NCBI RefSeq assembly: GCF_028649595.1
Contig: NZ_JAQSLK010000009.1
Coordinates: 1 to 41,285, forward strand
DNA from: Campylobacter magnus
GTDB lineage: Bacteria > Campylobacterota > Campylobacteria > Campylobacterales > Campylobacteraceae
Length of the DNA: 41,285 nucleotides
Reading direction: 5' to 3'
Part shown: piece after piece, positions 7,890 through 15,537 of the stretch
How positions within the stretch are numbered: position 1 is the stretch's first letter
Layout of the letters: each line of letters begins with the position of its first letter
Notes under the pieces: model-generated
What the model was told of the DNA's origin: nothing
The model's input: only the letters and a program-made list of their open reading frames with translations
Databases searched by the model: none
Translations under genes and position numbers: made by a program

Positions 7890-8562
7890 AAATGCTAGAA
7901 ACTACGATGAGTTCGCACAAGCACAAAACTGGGCAGCAAAAAGCCTAGTAAGCTTAATTGAAACTTTTAGGGGCGAGTTTGGCTTAGTATATGAAATAGG
8001 CTGTGGTTCTGGACTGCTTACAAAGGTGCTGCTTGAAAGGCTTGAGATAGAGCACCTTAGCCTAAATGACCTTTATGAAAGCCAGATAATGAACGGATTT
8101 CATTCACAAATCGGCGATATTTGCCAGATAGAAATGCCAAAGGGGCTTGATCTTGTCGTATCTAGCTCGGTTTTTCAGTGGACCAACCCCCTTGAAGTGC
8201 TAGCTTTTCGCATACAGCAGGCTTTAAAAAAAGGCGGAATTTGCGCTTTTGCCATGCTTAGCGAGGGTTCACTAAATGAACTTAGCTCATATACAAAGCA
8301 AGGGCTAAACTACCTAGCCCCAGAGCAGATAGAGCATATTTTTAGCAAGTATTTTGATGTGCTAGCTATGCGAACTTCTAGCTATACAAGCCAGTTTAGC
8401 TCGCTAAAAGAGCTGCTTGTCAGTCTAAAAGAAACTGGCGTAAATAATATAAAAGGCAGTTTTGTGCTAAATAAAGCTAGTCTTGCAGGGCTTGAGGCGC
8501 ATTTTAATGGGCTTTATGAACTAAGCTATAATTACACTTTTTTAGTGGCGCAAAAGGGGTGA
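7879..8562 (+). CDS. bioC: Malonyl-ACP O-methyltransferase BioC
   Basis: BioC methylates malonyl-ACP so that fatty acid synthesis can build the pimeloyl chain. The SAM-binding motif YEIGCGSGLLTKVLL is followed by SLNDLY and by VVSSSVFQWTNPLEVL, as in BioC. The open frame extends up to an ATG at 7843, but BioC proteins begin close to the FENARNYDEFA stretch. TTG at 7879-7881 lies seven bases after GGGAG (7867-7871), so I prefer that start, giving 227 residues. It overlaps the bioG stop by 11 bases, matching the bioF/bioG overlap and suggesting coupled translation. Confidence 0.9.
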   Translation: MRFENARNYDEFAQAQNWAAKSLVSLIETFRGEFGLVYEIGCGSGLLTKVLLERLEIEHLSLNDLYESQIMNGFHSQIGDICQIEMPKGLDLVVSSSVFQWTNPLEVLAFRIQQALKKGGICAFAMLSEGSLNELSSYTKQGLNYLAPEQIEHIFSKYFDVLAMRTSSYTSQFSSLKELLVSLKETGVNNIKGSFVLNKASLAGLEAHFNGLYELSYNYTFLVAQKG

Positions 8563-8563
8563 A

Positions 8564-8932
8564 ATGATATTTGAAAATGAGATATTTTACGCAGAGTTTG
8601 AGAGTAGCGAAGTGCCGTGGATAAAGCTCTTTGCTAAGCGCAAATGCACTGAAATAAGCGATTTAGAGGACTTTGAGCAAGAGGCGATTTTTAAAGCATC
8701 TTTGCTTTGCGAGAGGGCATTAAGGGAATTTTACAAGCCTGATAAGATTAACTGGGCGAGCTTTGCAAACTATGTGCCACAGGTGCATATTCATATCCAG
8801 GCTAGATTTAAGGATGATAGCTACTTTCCAGAGAGTTTGTGGGGCAAAAAGCAAAGGCAAGGAGCAAAGCGTGATTTGCGCCTAGAAGAGTTTAAGAAGT
8901 TTTTAAAACAGCAGTTTGCTAGGGAATTTTAG
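8564..8932 (+). CDS. HIT-family protein
   Basis: The 122-residue protein fits the small histidine-triad family found next to biotin genes in Campylobacter. EIFYAEFESSEVPWIKLF opens the protein, FYKPDKINWASFANYVP leads to the active-site strand, and the triad strand reads VHIHIQARFKDD. His75 and His77 are present, but the third triad position is Gln79. WGKKQRQ near the end is also typical of the subgroup. HIT proteins are nucleotide hydrolases or transferases; the substrate is unknown. It begins one base after the bioC stop and is probably the last gene of the operon. Confidence 0.85.
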   Translation: MIFENEIFYAEFESSEVPWIKLFAKRKCTEISDLEDFEQEAIFKASLLCERALREFYKPDKINWASFANYVPQVHIHIQARFKDDSYFPESLWGKKQRQGAKRDLRLEEFKKFLKQQFAREF

Positions 8933-9220
8933 ACGGAATTTTGCTAGGGAATTCTAGAATTCCTAAGAGCAAAATCTAGAATTCTAGAATTCCTTAGCAA
9001 AATCTAGAATTCTAGAATTCCCAAGCCTTGTGTCATCCCCCGACTTGATCGAGGGATCTCAGTACTAGAGAATTCTAAAATTCCCTAGAGATCCTCGGGT
9101 CAAGCCCGAGGATGACAAGGTAGGCTGGGGGTGACATAGTAGGGAATTCTAGAATTCCCTAGAACAAAATCTAGAATTCCCTAAAACAAATTCTAAGAAT
9201 TCTAGAATTCCTAAGAGCAA
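8933..9220. repeat. Repeat-only intergenic region
   Basis: About 290 bases hold roughly a dozen GAATTC sites in GGAATTCTAGAATTCC-type palindromes and one REP-like dyad (annotated separately). They separate the bio operon from the DUF234/flgS pair, which runs the same way. No ORF or clear promoter is seen. Confidence 0.85.
9032..9116. repeat. REP-like dyad element
   Basis: The left arm GTCATCCCCCGACTTGATCG and the right arm ending GAGGATGAC flank a loop with GAGAATTCTAAAATTCCC. The two arms are similar but imperfect inverted copies. Same family as 265-350. Confidence 0.85.
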
Positions 9221-9226
9221 AAGGAG
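9221..9226 (+). promoter_or_regulatory. Shine-Dalgarno AAGGAG with no ATG behind it
   Basis: AAGGAG is the best ribosome-binding site upstream of the DUF234 gene. Six bases on, at 9233-9235, is an ATC codon in frame with the gene, followed by AAAGAACTATCACG. This looks like an ATG start mutated to ATC, or true ATC initiation. The nearest normal start codon is TTG at 9278, which has no comparable site. Confidence 0.5.
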
Positions 9227-9277
9227 AGAAAAATCAAAGAACTATCACGCTTTTCTTATCTTAGTTTAGAGCGGGCT

Positions 9278-10072
9278 TTGGAGTTTTATTTTGTCTTTGA
9301 AGGGCTTGATTTTAGCACGCATTACAGCGATCTAAAAGAGGCGATAAACTATGAAATTTTGGGCAAAATAACTGAGCTTAAAGCTCTTTTTGCTAACCTT
9401 AGCAAGGATGCTAATAAACTAGCGCAGAGGCTAGCACTTAGCAGCAGGTCGCTAAAAGGGCTAAAAGATCCACGCTTTCGCAGGGCCTTTAACGAGCTAA
9501 AAAGCGCTGGTATTATAAAGGTAGAAAAATCGCTTGAAACAAAGCCCACACCGCTTTTTGGAGAAAAGCTTAGACGTGAGATTAGAAGGCATTTAATCAG
9601 CGATAAAGCACATTTTAGCAAGAACTTTTACCGCTTTTATTTTGCCTTTATCGCCCCAAAAATAGAGCAAATCAGCGAGTTTAGCAATAAGGATAAAGAG
9701 CAGTTTTTGTCTAGCCTTAAGCTTGAGCGCTTTTTTTGTCTGCCTTTTGAGCTAGTTTGCGCTGATTTTTTAAGCCACAAGCTAGGCGTGATGAGACCCA
9801 GCATTTCTAGCTACTGGGATAAAGACTGCGAGATTGATATACTAGTGCAGAGCGGTTCTTTTTGCCTTGCTGCTGAGGTAAAATACAAAGAGCATATAGT
9901 TAGCAAAAAGCTTTTAAACGAGCTAGTAGCAAAGTGCGAAAAAGTAGGAATTAAGCCTGATTTTTACGCACTTTTTAGCAAAAGTGGCTTTTCAGGCGAG
10001 CTAATAAATCTAGCCAAAAAAAGCCCAAATTTGCTACTTTTTGAGCTAAATGATTTTAAGGATATTTTATGA
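9278..10072 (+). CDS. DUF234 domain protein upstream of flgS
   Basis: The C-terminal part resembles DUF234, a restriction-endonuclease-like fold often seen with archaeal-type ATPases. SYWDKDCEIDILVQS and the later AAEVKYKEHIVSK give the Asp, Glu-x-Lys pattern of such nuclease-like folds. The N-terminal part (roughly residues 25-85) looks like winged-helix DNA-binding sequence, with LAQRLALSSRSLKGL and FNELKSAGIIKVEK. The first legal codon is TTG 9278. The frame is open upstream, and a good AAGGAG precedes an in-frame ATC at 9233, which would add IKELSRFSYLSLERA. It overlaps flgS by four bases, so it probably affects flgS translation. Its molecular job is unknown. Confidence 0.75.
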   Translation: MEFYFVFEGLDFSTHYSDLKEAINYEILGKITELKALFANLSKDANKLAQRLALSSRSLKGLKDPRFRRAFNELKSAGIIKVEKSLETKPTPLFGEKLRREIRRHLISDKAHFSKNFYRFYFAFIAPKIEQISEFSNKDKEQFLSSLKLERFFCLPFELVCADFLSHKLGVMRPSISSYWDKDCEIDILVQSGSFCLAAEVKYKEHIVSKKLLNELVAKCEKVGIKPDFYALFSKSGFSGELINLAKKSPNLLLFELNDFKDIL

Positions 10073-11046
10073 GTAATGATATTAAAAACACGCTTGAGAG
10101 CCTGATAGAACAAACTTACAAGGTAGAAAGAGAATACAAAAGCCTAAGCGCTAGCTATGAAAATATGCAAAAGTTTGTTAAAGAGATCGTAGAAAGTCTT
10201 GGTGCTGCGCTGTGGGTGGTGGATAAAAGCGGAAATATAGTGATCCAAAACACGCTAGCAAGCTCACTGGGTGCTGTTTTTAGCTGTATAAATCTGGGGC
10301 TAAAAAGCCAAGAAATAGAGCAAAACGCTAGCGTCTATGCTGTAAAAATCACCAAAAGCGGCGAGCACAGCGTAATTTTAGCCACTGATATAAGCGCAGA
10401 AAAGCGTAGCGCAAGACTAGTATCAATGGGGGCAGTGGCTGCGCACCTAAGCCACGAGATAAGAAATCCAATAGGCGCAGTAGCCCTACTAACAAGCACT
10501 CTATTAAAGCGCAGCGATGCTAAAAACCGCCCCTTAATAGAAGAAATCCAGCGCTCACTAAGTCGCGTGGAGCGGATCATAAAAGCTACTTTGCTTTTTA
10601 CAAAAGGCGTTAGAATCACGCCACAAAACTTCGCTCTAAGCGAGCTAAAAGCAGCCTGCCAAAACGCTATAAAAAGCTATGATTATAGCAAAGAAATTGA
10701 GTTTAATTTTAGCGGTTTTGATGGGGAAATTTGCGCTGATTTTGATCTTTTAGACCTTGTTTTTAGCAATTTTATATTTAACGCAATTGATGCTATTGAA
10801 AGCAGTGATGATGAGAGCGGAGAGATTAGCATAAAACATAGTTTTGATGGGGCTAGTCACGACTTTGAGATCAGCGATAGTGGCGTAGGGATTGATCCAA
10901 AGGTAATTTACGAGCCATTTAAGACCACAAAACTTAAAGGCAATGGACTAGGACTTGCGCTAAGTATTGAGATAATTAACGCTCATAAAGGTTCTCTAGC
11001 ACTGCAAAAAGAGCCAAAAATTTTTACAATTTCTTTGCCAAAATAG
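10069..11046 (+). CDS. flgS: Sensor histidine kinase FlgS (NtrB-like)
   Basis: In Campylobacter FlgS phosphorylates FlgR, which activates the sigma-54 genes for hook, rod and FlaB. The 325-residue protein has no membrane segment. A coiled N-terminal part (about 1-40) leads to a PAS-like stretch (LGAALWVVDKSGNIVIQN). The dimerisation/phosphoacceptor motif AAHLSHEIRNPIGA has His129, and the kinase domain has NFIFNAIDAIE, DSGVGID and GNGLGLALS. The soluble NtrB-type layout fits FlgS rather than a membrane sensor. FlgR is not in the window, but the sigma-54 promoter at 23233 is a likely target. The start overlaps the DUF234 stop (ATGA). Confidence 0.85.
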   Translation: MSNDIKNTLESLIEQTYKVEREYKSLSASYENMQKFVKEIVESLGAALWVVDKSGNIVIQNTLASSLGAVFSCINLGLKSQEIEQNASVYAVKITKSGEHSVILATDISAEKRSARLVSMGAVAAHLSHEIRNPIGAVALLTSTLLKRSDAKNRPLIEEIQRSLSRVERIIKATLLFTKGVRITPQNFALSELKAACQNAIKSYDYSKEIEFNFSGFDGEICADFDLLDLVFSNFIFNAIDAIESSDDESGEISIKHSFDGASHDFEISDSGVGIDPKVIYEPFKTTKLKGNGLGLALSIEIINAHKGSLALQKEPKIFTISLPK

Positions 11047-11085
11047 ACTGCGCAAAAACTAGAATTCCTTAGCGAATTTCAAAGT

Positions 11086-11171
11086 GAATTCTAGTTTAAG
11101 AATTCTAGTTTAAGAATTCTAGTTTATGGAATTCTAGTTTAAGAATTCTAGTTTAAGAATTCTAGAATTCC
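11086..11171. repeat. Tandem array of a 14-bp unit (about 5 copies)
   Basis: GAATTCTAGTTTAA repeats at 11086, 11100, 11114, 11129 and 11143. One extra base falls between the third and fourth copies, and a final half copy ends in GAATTCTAGAATTCCC. It is the same length and nearly the same sequence as the array at 1-126. It lies in the 244-bp gap before the response regulator gene. Confidence 0.9.
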
Positions 11172-11290
11172 CAAGGTAAAAAATACCCCCATAACCCCCA
11201 AAAAACTAAATCTACAAAAAATATTGATAAATTTACAAATAATTAACAATATTATAGTTAAAATTCACAAATAAAATTAAAGGAGTAAAA

Positions 11291-11947
11291 ATGAATAGAA
11301 TTCTTATTCTTGAAGACGAGCCAGCATTAAATGAAATGATGTGTGATTTTTTAGAAGGTGAGGGCTATAAAGTAACGAGCTGTGCTAGCTATGATGAGGC
11401 AGTAGGGCTTGCTTCAAAGGGCTTTGACCTTTTTATTTTTGATGTAAAAATCATCGGCGGCAACGGCTTTGAGCTTTTGCGCGAACTAAGAGAGAGCGGG
11501 ATAAAAACGCCTTGTATTTTCACAACCTCTCTAAATACCACAGATGATGTCCAAAAGGGCTTTAGTTCAGGTTGTGATGACTATCTTAAAAAGCCTTTTG
11601 AGCTGCGTGAGTTGCTTGTGCGTGTGCAAAATGTCTTGCGCAGGGTTTTTGGAGGCTCGCTAATCAAGCTAAATAACGAGCTTAGCTTTGATGCCTTGCA
11701 AAAGCGAGTATTGCGTGGTAATGAGCCAGTTGATATCACTAAAAAAGAGTGCGATTTGCTAGCACTTTTTGTAGCAAATAGTGGCAAAACCGTAACTAGA
11801 GATGAGATTTACACGCATCTTTGGGGCTATGATGAGCCAAGCGAGATGAGTCTTAGAGTTTATATCCGCAAACTACGCATTTTGCTAGGCAATGAAAGGA
11901 TTATTTCGCACTCAAAGGTGGGATACGAGTTCGTGCCTTTTGCATAA
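11291..11947 (+). CDS. OmpR-family response regulator
   Basis: The 218-residue protein has a receiver domain (about 1-115) followed by a winged-helix DNA-binding domain (about 125-218). The acidic pair is Asp9/Glu10, the phosphoacceptor is Asp51 (LFIFDVK), and the conserved Lys lies in DDYLKKPF. The C-terminal part includes KKECDLLALF, DEIYTHLWG and SLRVYIRKLR. The start follows AAAGGAG at a normal distance. The kinase gene at 12231 is the likely partner. The pair might correspond to C. jejuni DccRS, but I cannot prove orthology, so no symbol is given. An AT-rich leader upstream (from about 11190) probably holds the promoter. Confidence 0.9.
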   Translation: MNRILILEDEPALNEMMCDFLEGEGYKVTSCASYDEAVGLASKGFDLFIFDVKIIGGNGFELLRELRESGIKTPCIFTTSLNTTDDVQKGFSSGCDDYLKKPFELRELLVRVQNVLRRVFGGSLIKLNNELSFDALQKRVLRGNEPVDITKKECDLLALFVANSGKTVTRDEIYTHLWGYDEPSEMSLRVYIRKLRILLGNERIISHSKVGYEFVPFA

Positions 11948-12010
11948 TTTTGCTTAAATAGCAATTCGTCTCGCACACTTATTTTGCTACGCAACCCGCT
12001 GGGTGCGAAC

Positions 12011-12078
12011 TAAACGCCTTTAAGTGGCGGCTTAGGATGAATTTATATTCTATCCCCGCGCCGCCACCAAGGCGTTTA
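12011..12078. repeat. Long stem-loop between regulator and kinase genes
   Basis: The arms TAAACGCCTTTAAGTGGCGGC (first 20 bases from 12011) and GCCGCCACCAAGGCGTTTA (12060-12078) pair almost fully. The loop contains GATGAATTTATATTCTAT (12036-12053). The same loop core, reversed, occurs inside another GC-rich stem-loop at 18659-18719. It may slow transcription between the two genes, or be a small mobile or regulatory element. Confidence 0.7.
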
Positions 12079-12230
12079 GCCACACTAAGCACACGATACT
12101 AGAATTGCTAATTTAATAGATAAATTCACTAAAATTTTAATATAAAAATCTAGAATTCCCTAAGAATTCTAGAATTCGCGCAGTGTTTGGGCTTTGCAGC
12201 TCTGCTAAGCAAATAACAAAAGGTCAAAAA

Positions 12231-13490
12231 ATGCCAAAAGTAAAATACTATCTACCAGTTTTACTACTTTATATGATTACCAGTGTGATTTTTGCAGCTG
12301 TGTTTGCTGGTATTTTTTATCAGCAAAAAAAAGACGAGCTACTAAGTGCTAGCATTGCTTTCTTACGAAGTGAGGCTAGCGTGATTTCTCATGCTTTGCG
12401 CAAGGGCTATTTAGACGAGCGTGGCGGATTTAGAGATTATGAGACGGTGATTTTTGATGCCAAAAGAGGCAAGTTTTTAGCCCGTGAGTTTGAGCCTGAT
12501 TTTGAGTATGTTTTTGAGCTTTTTAAAAGTCAAACTCCAAGCAAAAAGGCTGCTCGCGCAGGGCATAAATTTGATGAGAATTTTAGTGCGCGGGCTATAA
12601 GAGATTTTCAGCTTGATTTCAAAAGTGAATTTAACGCCACAAAAGAGCCAAAGCCTCGCAGACTGCTGTTTTTTGTAACAGATGAAAGGTATGTTTATTA
12701 CTTTGATGGGCGAGATGGTATAAGTGTGCTGCTGCGCTCAAATGAGTTTGCTCACGAGCTCTCGGCTTTAAAATCTTGGCTTTTTATCCTTTGTGCTTGC
12801 GCCTCGCTTGCTATGTGCGTGGTGGCGTATTTCATCGTGCGTATGAGCTATGCGCCGCTGCTGCGCCACATAAATGGACTAAATACCTTTATCACAGATA
12901 CCACGCATGAGATAAACACGCCACTTAGCGTGATACTAATGAGCGTGGAGATGTTTGATAAAAATCCACCAAAATACCTTGAAAACATTCGTCTAGCCGC
13001 TCGCACGCTCTCTATGCTCTACAGCGACCTCTCAGCAAATCTAAAAGCCGTGCCACTAAGCCTTGGCGAGTTTGATGTAAGTGCGATTTTAAAAGAAAGG
13101 GTGCGGTTTTTTGAGCTTTTGGCTGCTAAGAAAAACTTAGAGTTTAGCCTAGATATACCACAAAATCTAGTGCTAAAAACAGATGAATACCGCATAAGCA
13201 AAATCATAGATAATTTACTCTCAAATGCCGTAAAATACAGTAACAAAGGCGAGAAAATCTACATAAATCTAAATGAAAATGGCATAAATGTAGCGCAAAA
13301 AGGCGTGGTTATACCGCCTGAGAAAATGAGTAAAATCTATGATAAATTCACTCGCTTTGATAGCACAAACGGCGGCTTTGGCGTGGGACTAAGTCTAGTT
13401 AAAACCTACTGCTGCGAGCTAGGATATAGTATAAATTGCACCAGCAGCGAAGAGCAAACTAAGTTTTGCGTGAGCTTTAAAAAAGCCTAG
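12231..13490 (+). CDS. Membrane sensor histidine kinase
   Basis: This is the likely partner of the OmpR-type regulator upstream. From the ATG at 12231 the protein has 420 residues. One membrane segment lies at about 8-28 (LPVLLLYMITSVIFAAVFAG). A roughly 150-residue external sensor region follows, then a second membrane segment at about 183-204. Next come the phosphoacceptor motif TDTTHEINTPLSV with His226 and the ATPase domain with DNLLSNAVKYS and GFGVGLSLV. The open frame reaches back to 12183, but that extension (MFGLCSSAKQ) is repeat-derived and would spoil the N-terminal membrane segment. AAAGG lies 8 bases before the chosen ATG. The signal is unknown. Confidence 0.9.
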   Translation: MPKVKYYLPVLLLYMITSVIFAAVFAGIFYQQKKDELLSASIAFLRSEASVISHALRKGYLDERGGFRDYETVIFDAKRGKFLAREFEPDFEYVFELFKSQTPSKKAARAGHKFDENFSARAIRDFQLDFKSEFNATKEPKPRRLLFFVTDERYVYYFDGRDGISVLLRSNEFAHELSALKSWLFILCACASLAMCVVAYFIVRMSYAPLLRHINGLNTFITDTTHEINTPLSVILMSVEMFDKNPPKYLENIRLAARTLSMLYSDLSANLKAVPLSLGEFDVSAILKERVRFFELLAAKKNLEFSLDIPQNLVLKTDEYRISKIIDNLLSNAVKYSNKGEKIYINLNENGINVAQKGVVIPPEKMSKIYDKFTRFDSTNGGFGVGLSLVKTYCCELGYSINCTSSEEQTKFCVSFKKA

Positions 13491-13655
13491 GAATTCTAGA
13501 ATTTCTAGGACTAAAATTAGGAATTCTAGAATTCCTAGACTAAAATGGGCTAAAATCTAGAATTCCCTCTAAAAACAGCTGGAATTCTAGAAAATTCTAA
13601 GGGAATTCTAGGCTTAAAAATATCCCCTAAGAATTATAGTAAGAATTCTAGAATT
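13488..13655. repeat. Repeat cluster between convergent genes
   Basis: Nine or so GAATTC sites in GGAATTCTAGAATTCC-type palindromes fill the gap between the kinase stop and the perR stop. Some could act as bidirectional terminators, since the palindrome can form a hairpin on either strand, but T-runs are short. Nothing else is seen. Confidence 0.75.
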
Positions 13656-13656
13656 C

Positions 13657-14067
13657 TTAGCTACATTTTTTACATTTTGAAATGGTGGCGATGATATTTA
13701 GTGAGCTGATTTCTTCGCCAACTTGCTTTTCTATGTGGCTTTGGTATGTGTCCATTTTGGCATCTTCTTTAAAGATATCGCTTACTGCGCCGCAGTGTTT
13801 ACAAACTATATGTATATGCTCTTTTTCGTAGATATCATAGCGAGTTTTTTGCCCTGGCACTGCGATTTCTACTACGAGTCTAGCATCTACAAGAGTAGCA
13901 AGGTTTTTATAGACTGTGGCTAGCGAGATGCTAGGATGCTCTTTGCGCACGGTGGCATAAAGCTCATCTATAGTAGGATGTGTGTGTGAACTAAGGCTTT
14001 TTAGCACGCATAGGCGTTGTGGAGTGGCTTTTAGCCCTTCGTTTTTTAACATTTTTAGTAAAAACAT
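13657..14067 (-). CDS. perR: Peroxide-responsive Fur-family repressor PerR
   Basis: PerR represses catalase, alkyl hydroperoxide reductase and other oxidative-stress genes until its metal centre is oxidised. The 136-residue protein has LKATPQRLCVLKSL, the recognition region HPSISLATVYKNLATLV, then KTRYDIYEKEHIHIVCKHCG and a final CKKC. Both CxxC zinc pairs are present. It is closest in pattern to C. jejuni PerR. A palindromic AT box just upstream suggests autoregulation. It faces the kinase gene tail to tail. Confidence 0.88.
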   Translation of the reverse strand: MFLLKMLKNEGLKATPQRLCVLKSLSSHTHPTIDELYATVRKEHPSISLATVYKNLATLVDARLVVEIAVPGQKTRYDIYEKEHIHIVCKHCGAVSDIFKEDAKMDTYQSHIEKQVGEEISSLNIIATISKCKKCS

Positions 14068-14110
14068 ATTATTCTCTATTAAAAAAAATTATCGCATTTT
14101 ACAAGCTTAG

Positions 14111-14128
14111 ATTAAATTAAAATTTAAT
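14111..14128. promoter_or_regulatory. Candidate PerR/Fur-type operator
   Basis: ATTAAATTAAAATTTAAT has 8-bp inverted arms around AA and lies 44 bases upstream of the perR ATG. It resembles the AT-rich dyads bound by Fur-family repressors. PerR autoregulation is known in Campylobacter; binding here is inferred. Confidence 0.45.
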
Positions 14129-14192
14129 TGATACAAAAATATTCTTAATTATGCTTTTTAGCTAGGGAATTCTAGAATTCCCTAGGCTGTTT

Positions 14193-14951
14193 TTAGCTCT
14201 CTGCCATGCTGTCTTTAAAAAGATATTTATGCTCCTCAGGCAGTGCGGCAAATAAAGCATTTGCCAAATTTCTAATCTCCCAAAGAGCAGAAGCTGAGCT
14301 TCGCAAAGACAAGAAATTTTGTAAGCTTCTAGCATTTATGCTCCAAGAAAGTGCTGTTTTGTAGCTCTCAGGCAAGGCGTATTTAGCAAGGTCTATTTTT
14401 ATGCCAGCAGCTAGGACTTTGCGCAGGTTTTCAAGTGCTAAAATGCTAAACTCATCCACCATACTATCGCCTGTAAATACCAAATACTTTTTAGCCCTAA
14501 CAGCCAAATCGCTACCATAAAAATCTGCTTTTGTCTCAGTGTGTGGTAGATGTGGCAAAAGCTCGCCGGTGCCTTGCGCAGATAGAGCAGATAGCTCATC
14601 AAGCGAGGCACTAGGCGAGTTTTTATCGCAGATGCCATGCAATGGGACAAAAGGGCTCTCAGCTCTAAGCTCTTTTAGCGTGTAGCGTGTGCTTTTTACG
14701 CTAAGGCTTGCGATGCGATGGCGAGCAAGCTCTTGCAGGCACGCACGGCTAATTCCTTCAATGTAGAAGTTATAAAAAAGATGCTCTAGCGTGCTTGCGT
14801 GGCGCATTTTATTTCCCACTCGCTCTATTAGTTCTTTATCTTTCTCTCCGCCTTTATCGCCTTTTTCAAAGCTTTGATAGCAAGTGCGAATCGCATTTGA
14901 GCAAACCCACAGCGGCGTGTGATTTAGTAGAGTTATTTTTATGTCGTTCAT
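14193..14951 (-). CDS. thyX: FAD-dependent thymidylate synthase ThyX
   Basis: ThyX makes dTMP from dUMP with methylenetetrahydrofolate and reduced flavin. The 252-residue protein carries the signature QELARHRIASLSVKSTRY, with the RHR motif at 77-79 and the downstream Ser/Arg of the family. HASTLEHLFYNFYIEG before it and the late LRKVLAAGI with ALSWSINARSLQNFLSLR are also typical. No ThyA gene is in the window, which fits Campylobacterota that rely on ThyX. A flavin split-barrel gene precedes it on the same strand with a 24-base gap. Confidence 0.95.
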   Translation of the reverse strand: MNDIKITLLNHTPLWVCSNAIRTCYQSFEKGDKGGEKDKELIERVGNKMRHASTLEHLFYNFYIEGISRACLQELARHRIASLSVKSTRYTLKELRAESPFVPLHGICDKNSPSASLDELSALSAQGTGELLPHLPHTETKADFYGSDLAVRAKKYLVFTGDSMVDEFSILALENLRKVLAAGIKIDLAKYALPESYKTALSWSINARSLQNFLSLRSSASALWEIRNLANALFAALPEEHKYLFKDSMAES

Positions 14952-14975
14952 TTTATTTTCCTATTTTTTATTAAA

Positions 14976-15500
14976 TTAACTAGGTTTTATCACCTTTGCT
15001 TTTGCGCTTAGCTCTGTGATTTTAAACTCAAAAATATTCATGTGATTTATCACCTCTGGTGGCGTAGCAGCATCAAAAGCACTCATATAAGCTGCGCAGT
15101 ATTTTTGGCTAAGTAGGCGCAGGGCGTGAAGCTTTGCGTCTTTATCACTTAACAAATGAGCAGTGGTAGTAGCAATAGCACTTTTATACTCAGTAGTAAA
15201 GGCATATTTACCAAGCTTAACATGGTCATCTTTTATACTTTCAAAAAACTCGCCGCTAAGCTTTGGGACAGCATTGCTGCTAACTGCTACGATTTTACAA
15301 ACTCTGCCGTTTATAAAGTTTTCACACTTGCCGCCGCTTGTGGCTCCGTGTATGAAAATGCTCATATTCTCACGCACGATTGAGAGCGGCAGGCTAAAAA
15401 TCTCGCCTTTGCTATCTACGCAGCTAATTACAGCATATTCGCACTCATCAATGATTTTTAAAGCCTCGTCTCTGCTTAATTCTCTATCTTTTCTACGCAT
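14976..15500 (-). CDS. Pyridoxamine 5'-phosphate oxidase-like (NimA-type) flavin protein
   Basis: The 174-residue protein resembles the FMN-binding split-barrel family related to pyridoxamine phosphate oxidase and NimA. It opens MRRKDRELSRDEALKIIDEC, then the barrel strands YAVISCVDSKGEIFSLPLSI and MSIFIHGATSGGKCENF follow. GKYAFTTEYKSAIATTTAHL matches the later conserved block. Members reduce or bind flavins, haem or nitroimidazoles; the substrate here is unknown. It lies just upstream of thyX and may be co-transcribed. A GCTCC (GGAGC) ribosome-binding site precedes the ATG. Confidence 0.8.
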   Translation of the reverse strand: MRRKDRELSRDEALKIIDECEYAVISCVDSKGEIFSLPLSIVRENMSIFIHGATSGGKCENFINGRVCKIVAVSSNAVPKLSGEFFESIKDDHVKLGKYAFTTEYKSAIATTTAHLLSDKDAKLHALRLLSQKYCAAYMSAFDAATPPEVINHMNIFEFKITELSAKAKVIKPS

Positions 15501-15537
15501 TTTTGCTCCTTAAAATCTAGAATTCCTACTAGGAATT

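Noticed and set aside
12183-12230. ATG at 12183 as the histidine kinase start
   Set aside because: The extension is repeat-derived, has no ribosome-binding site, and precedes a normal N-terminal membrane anchor at 12231.
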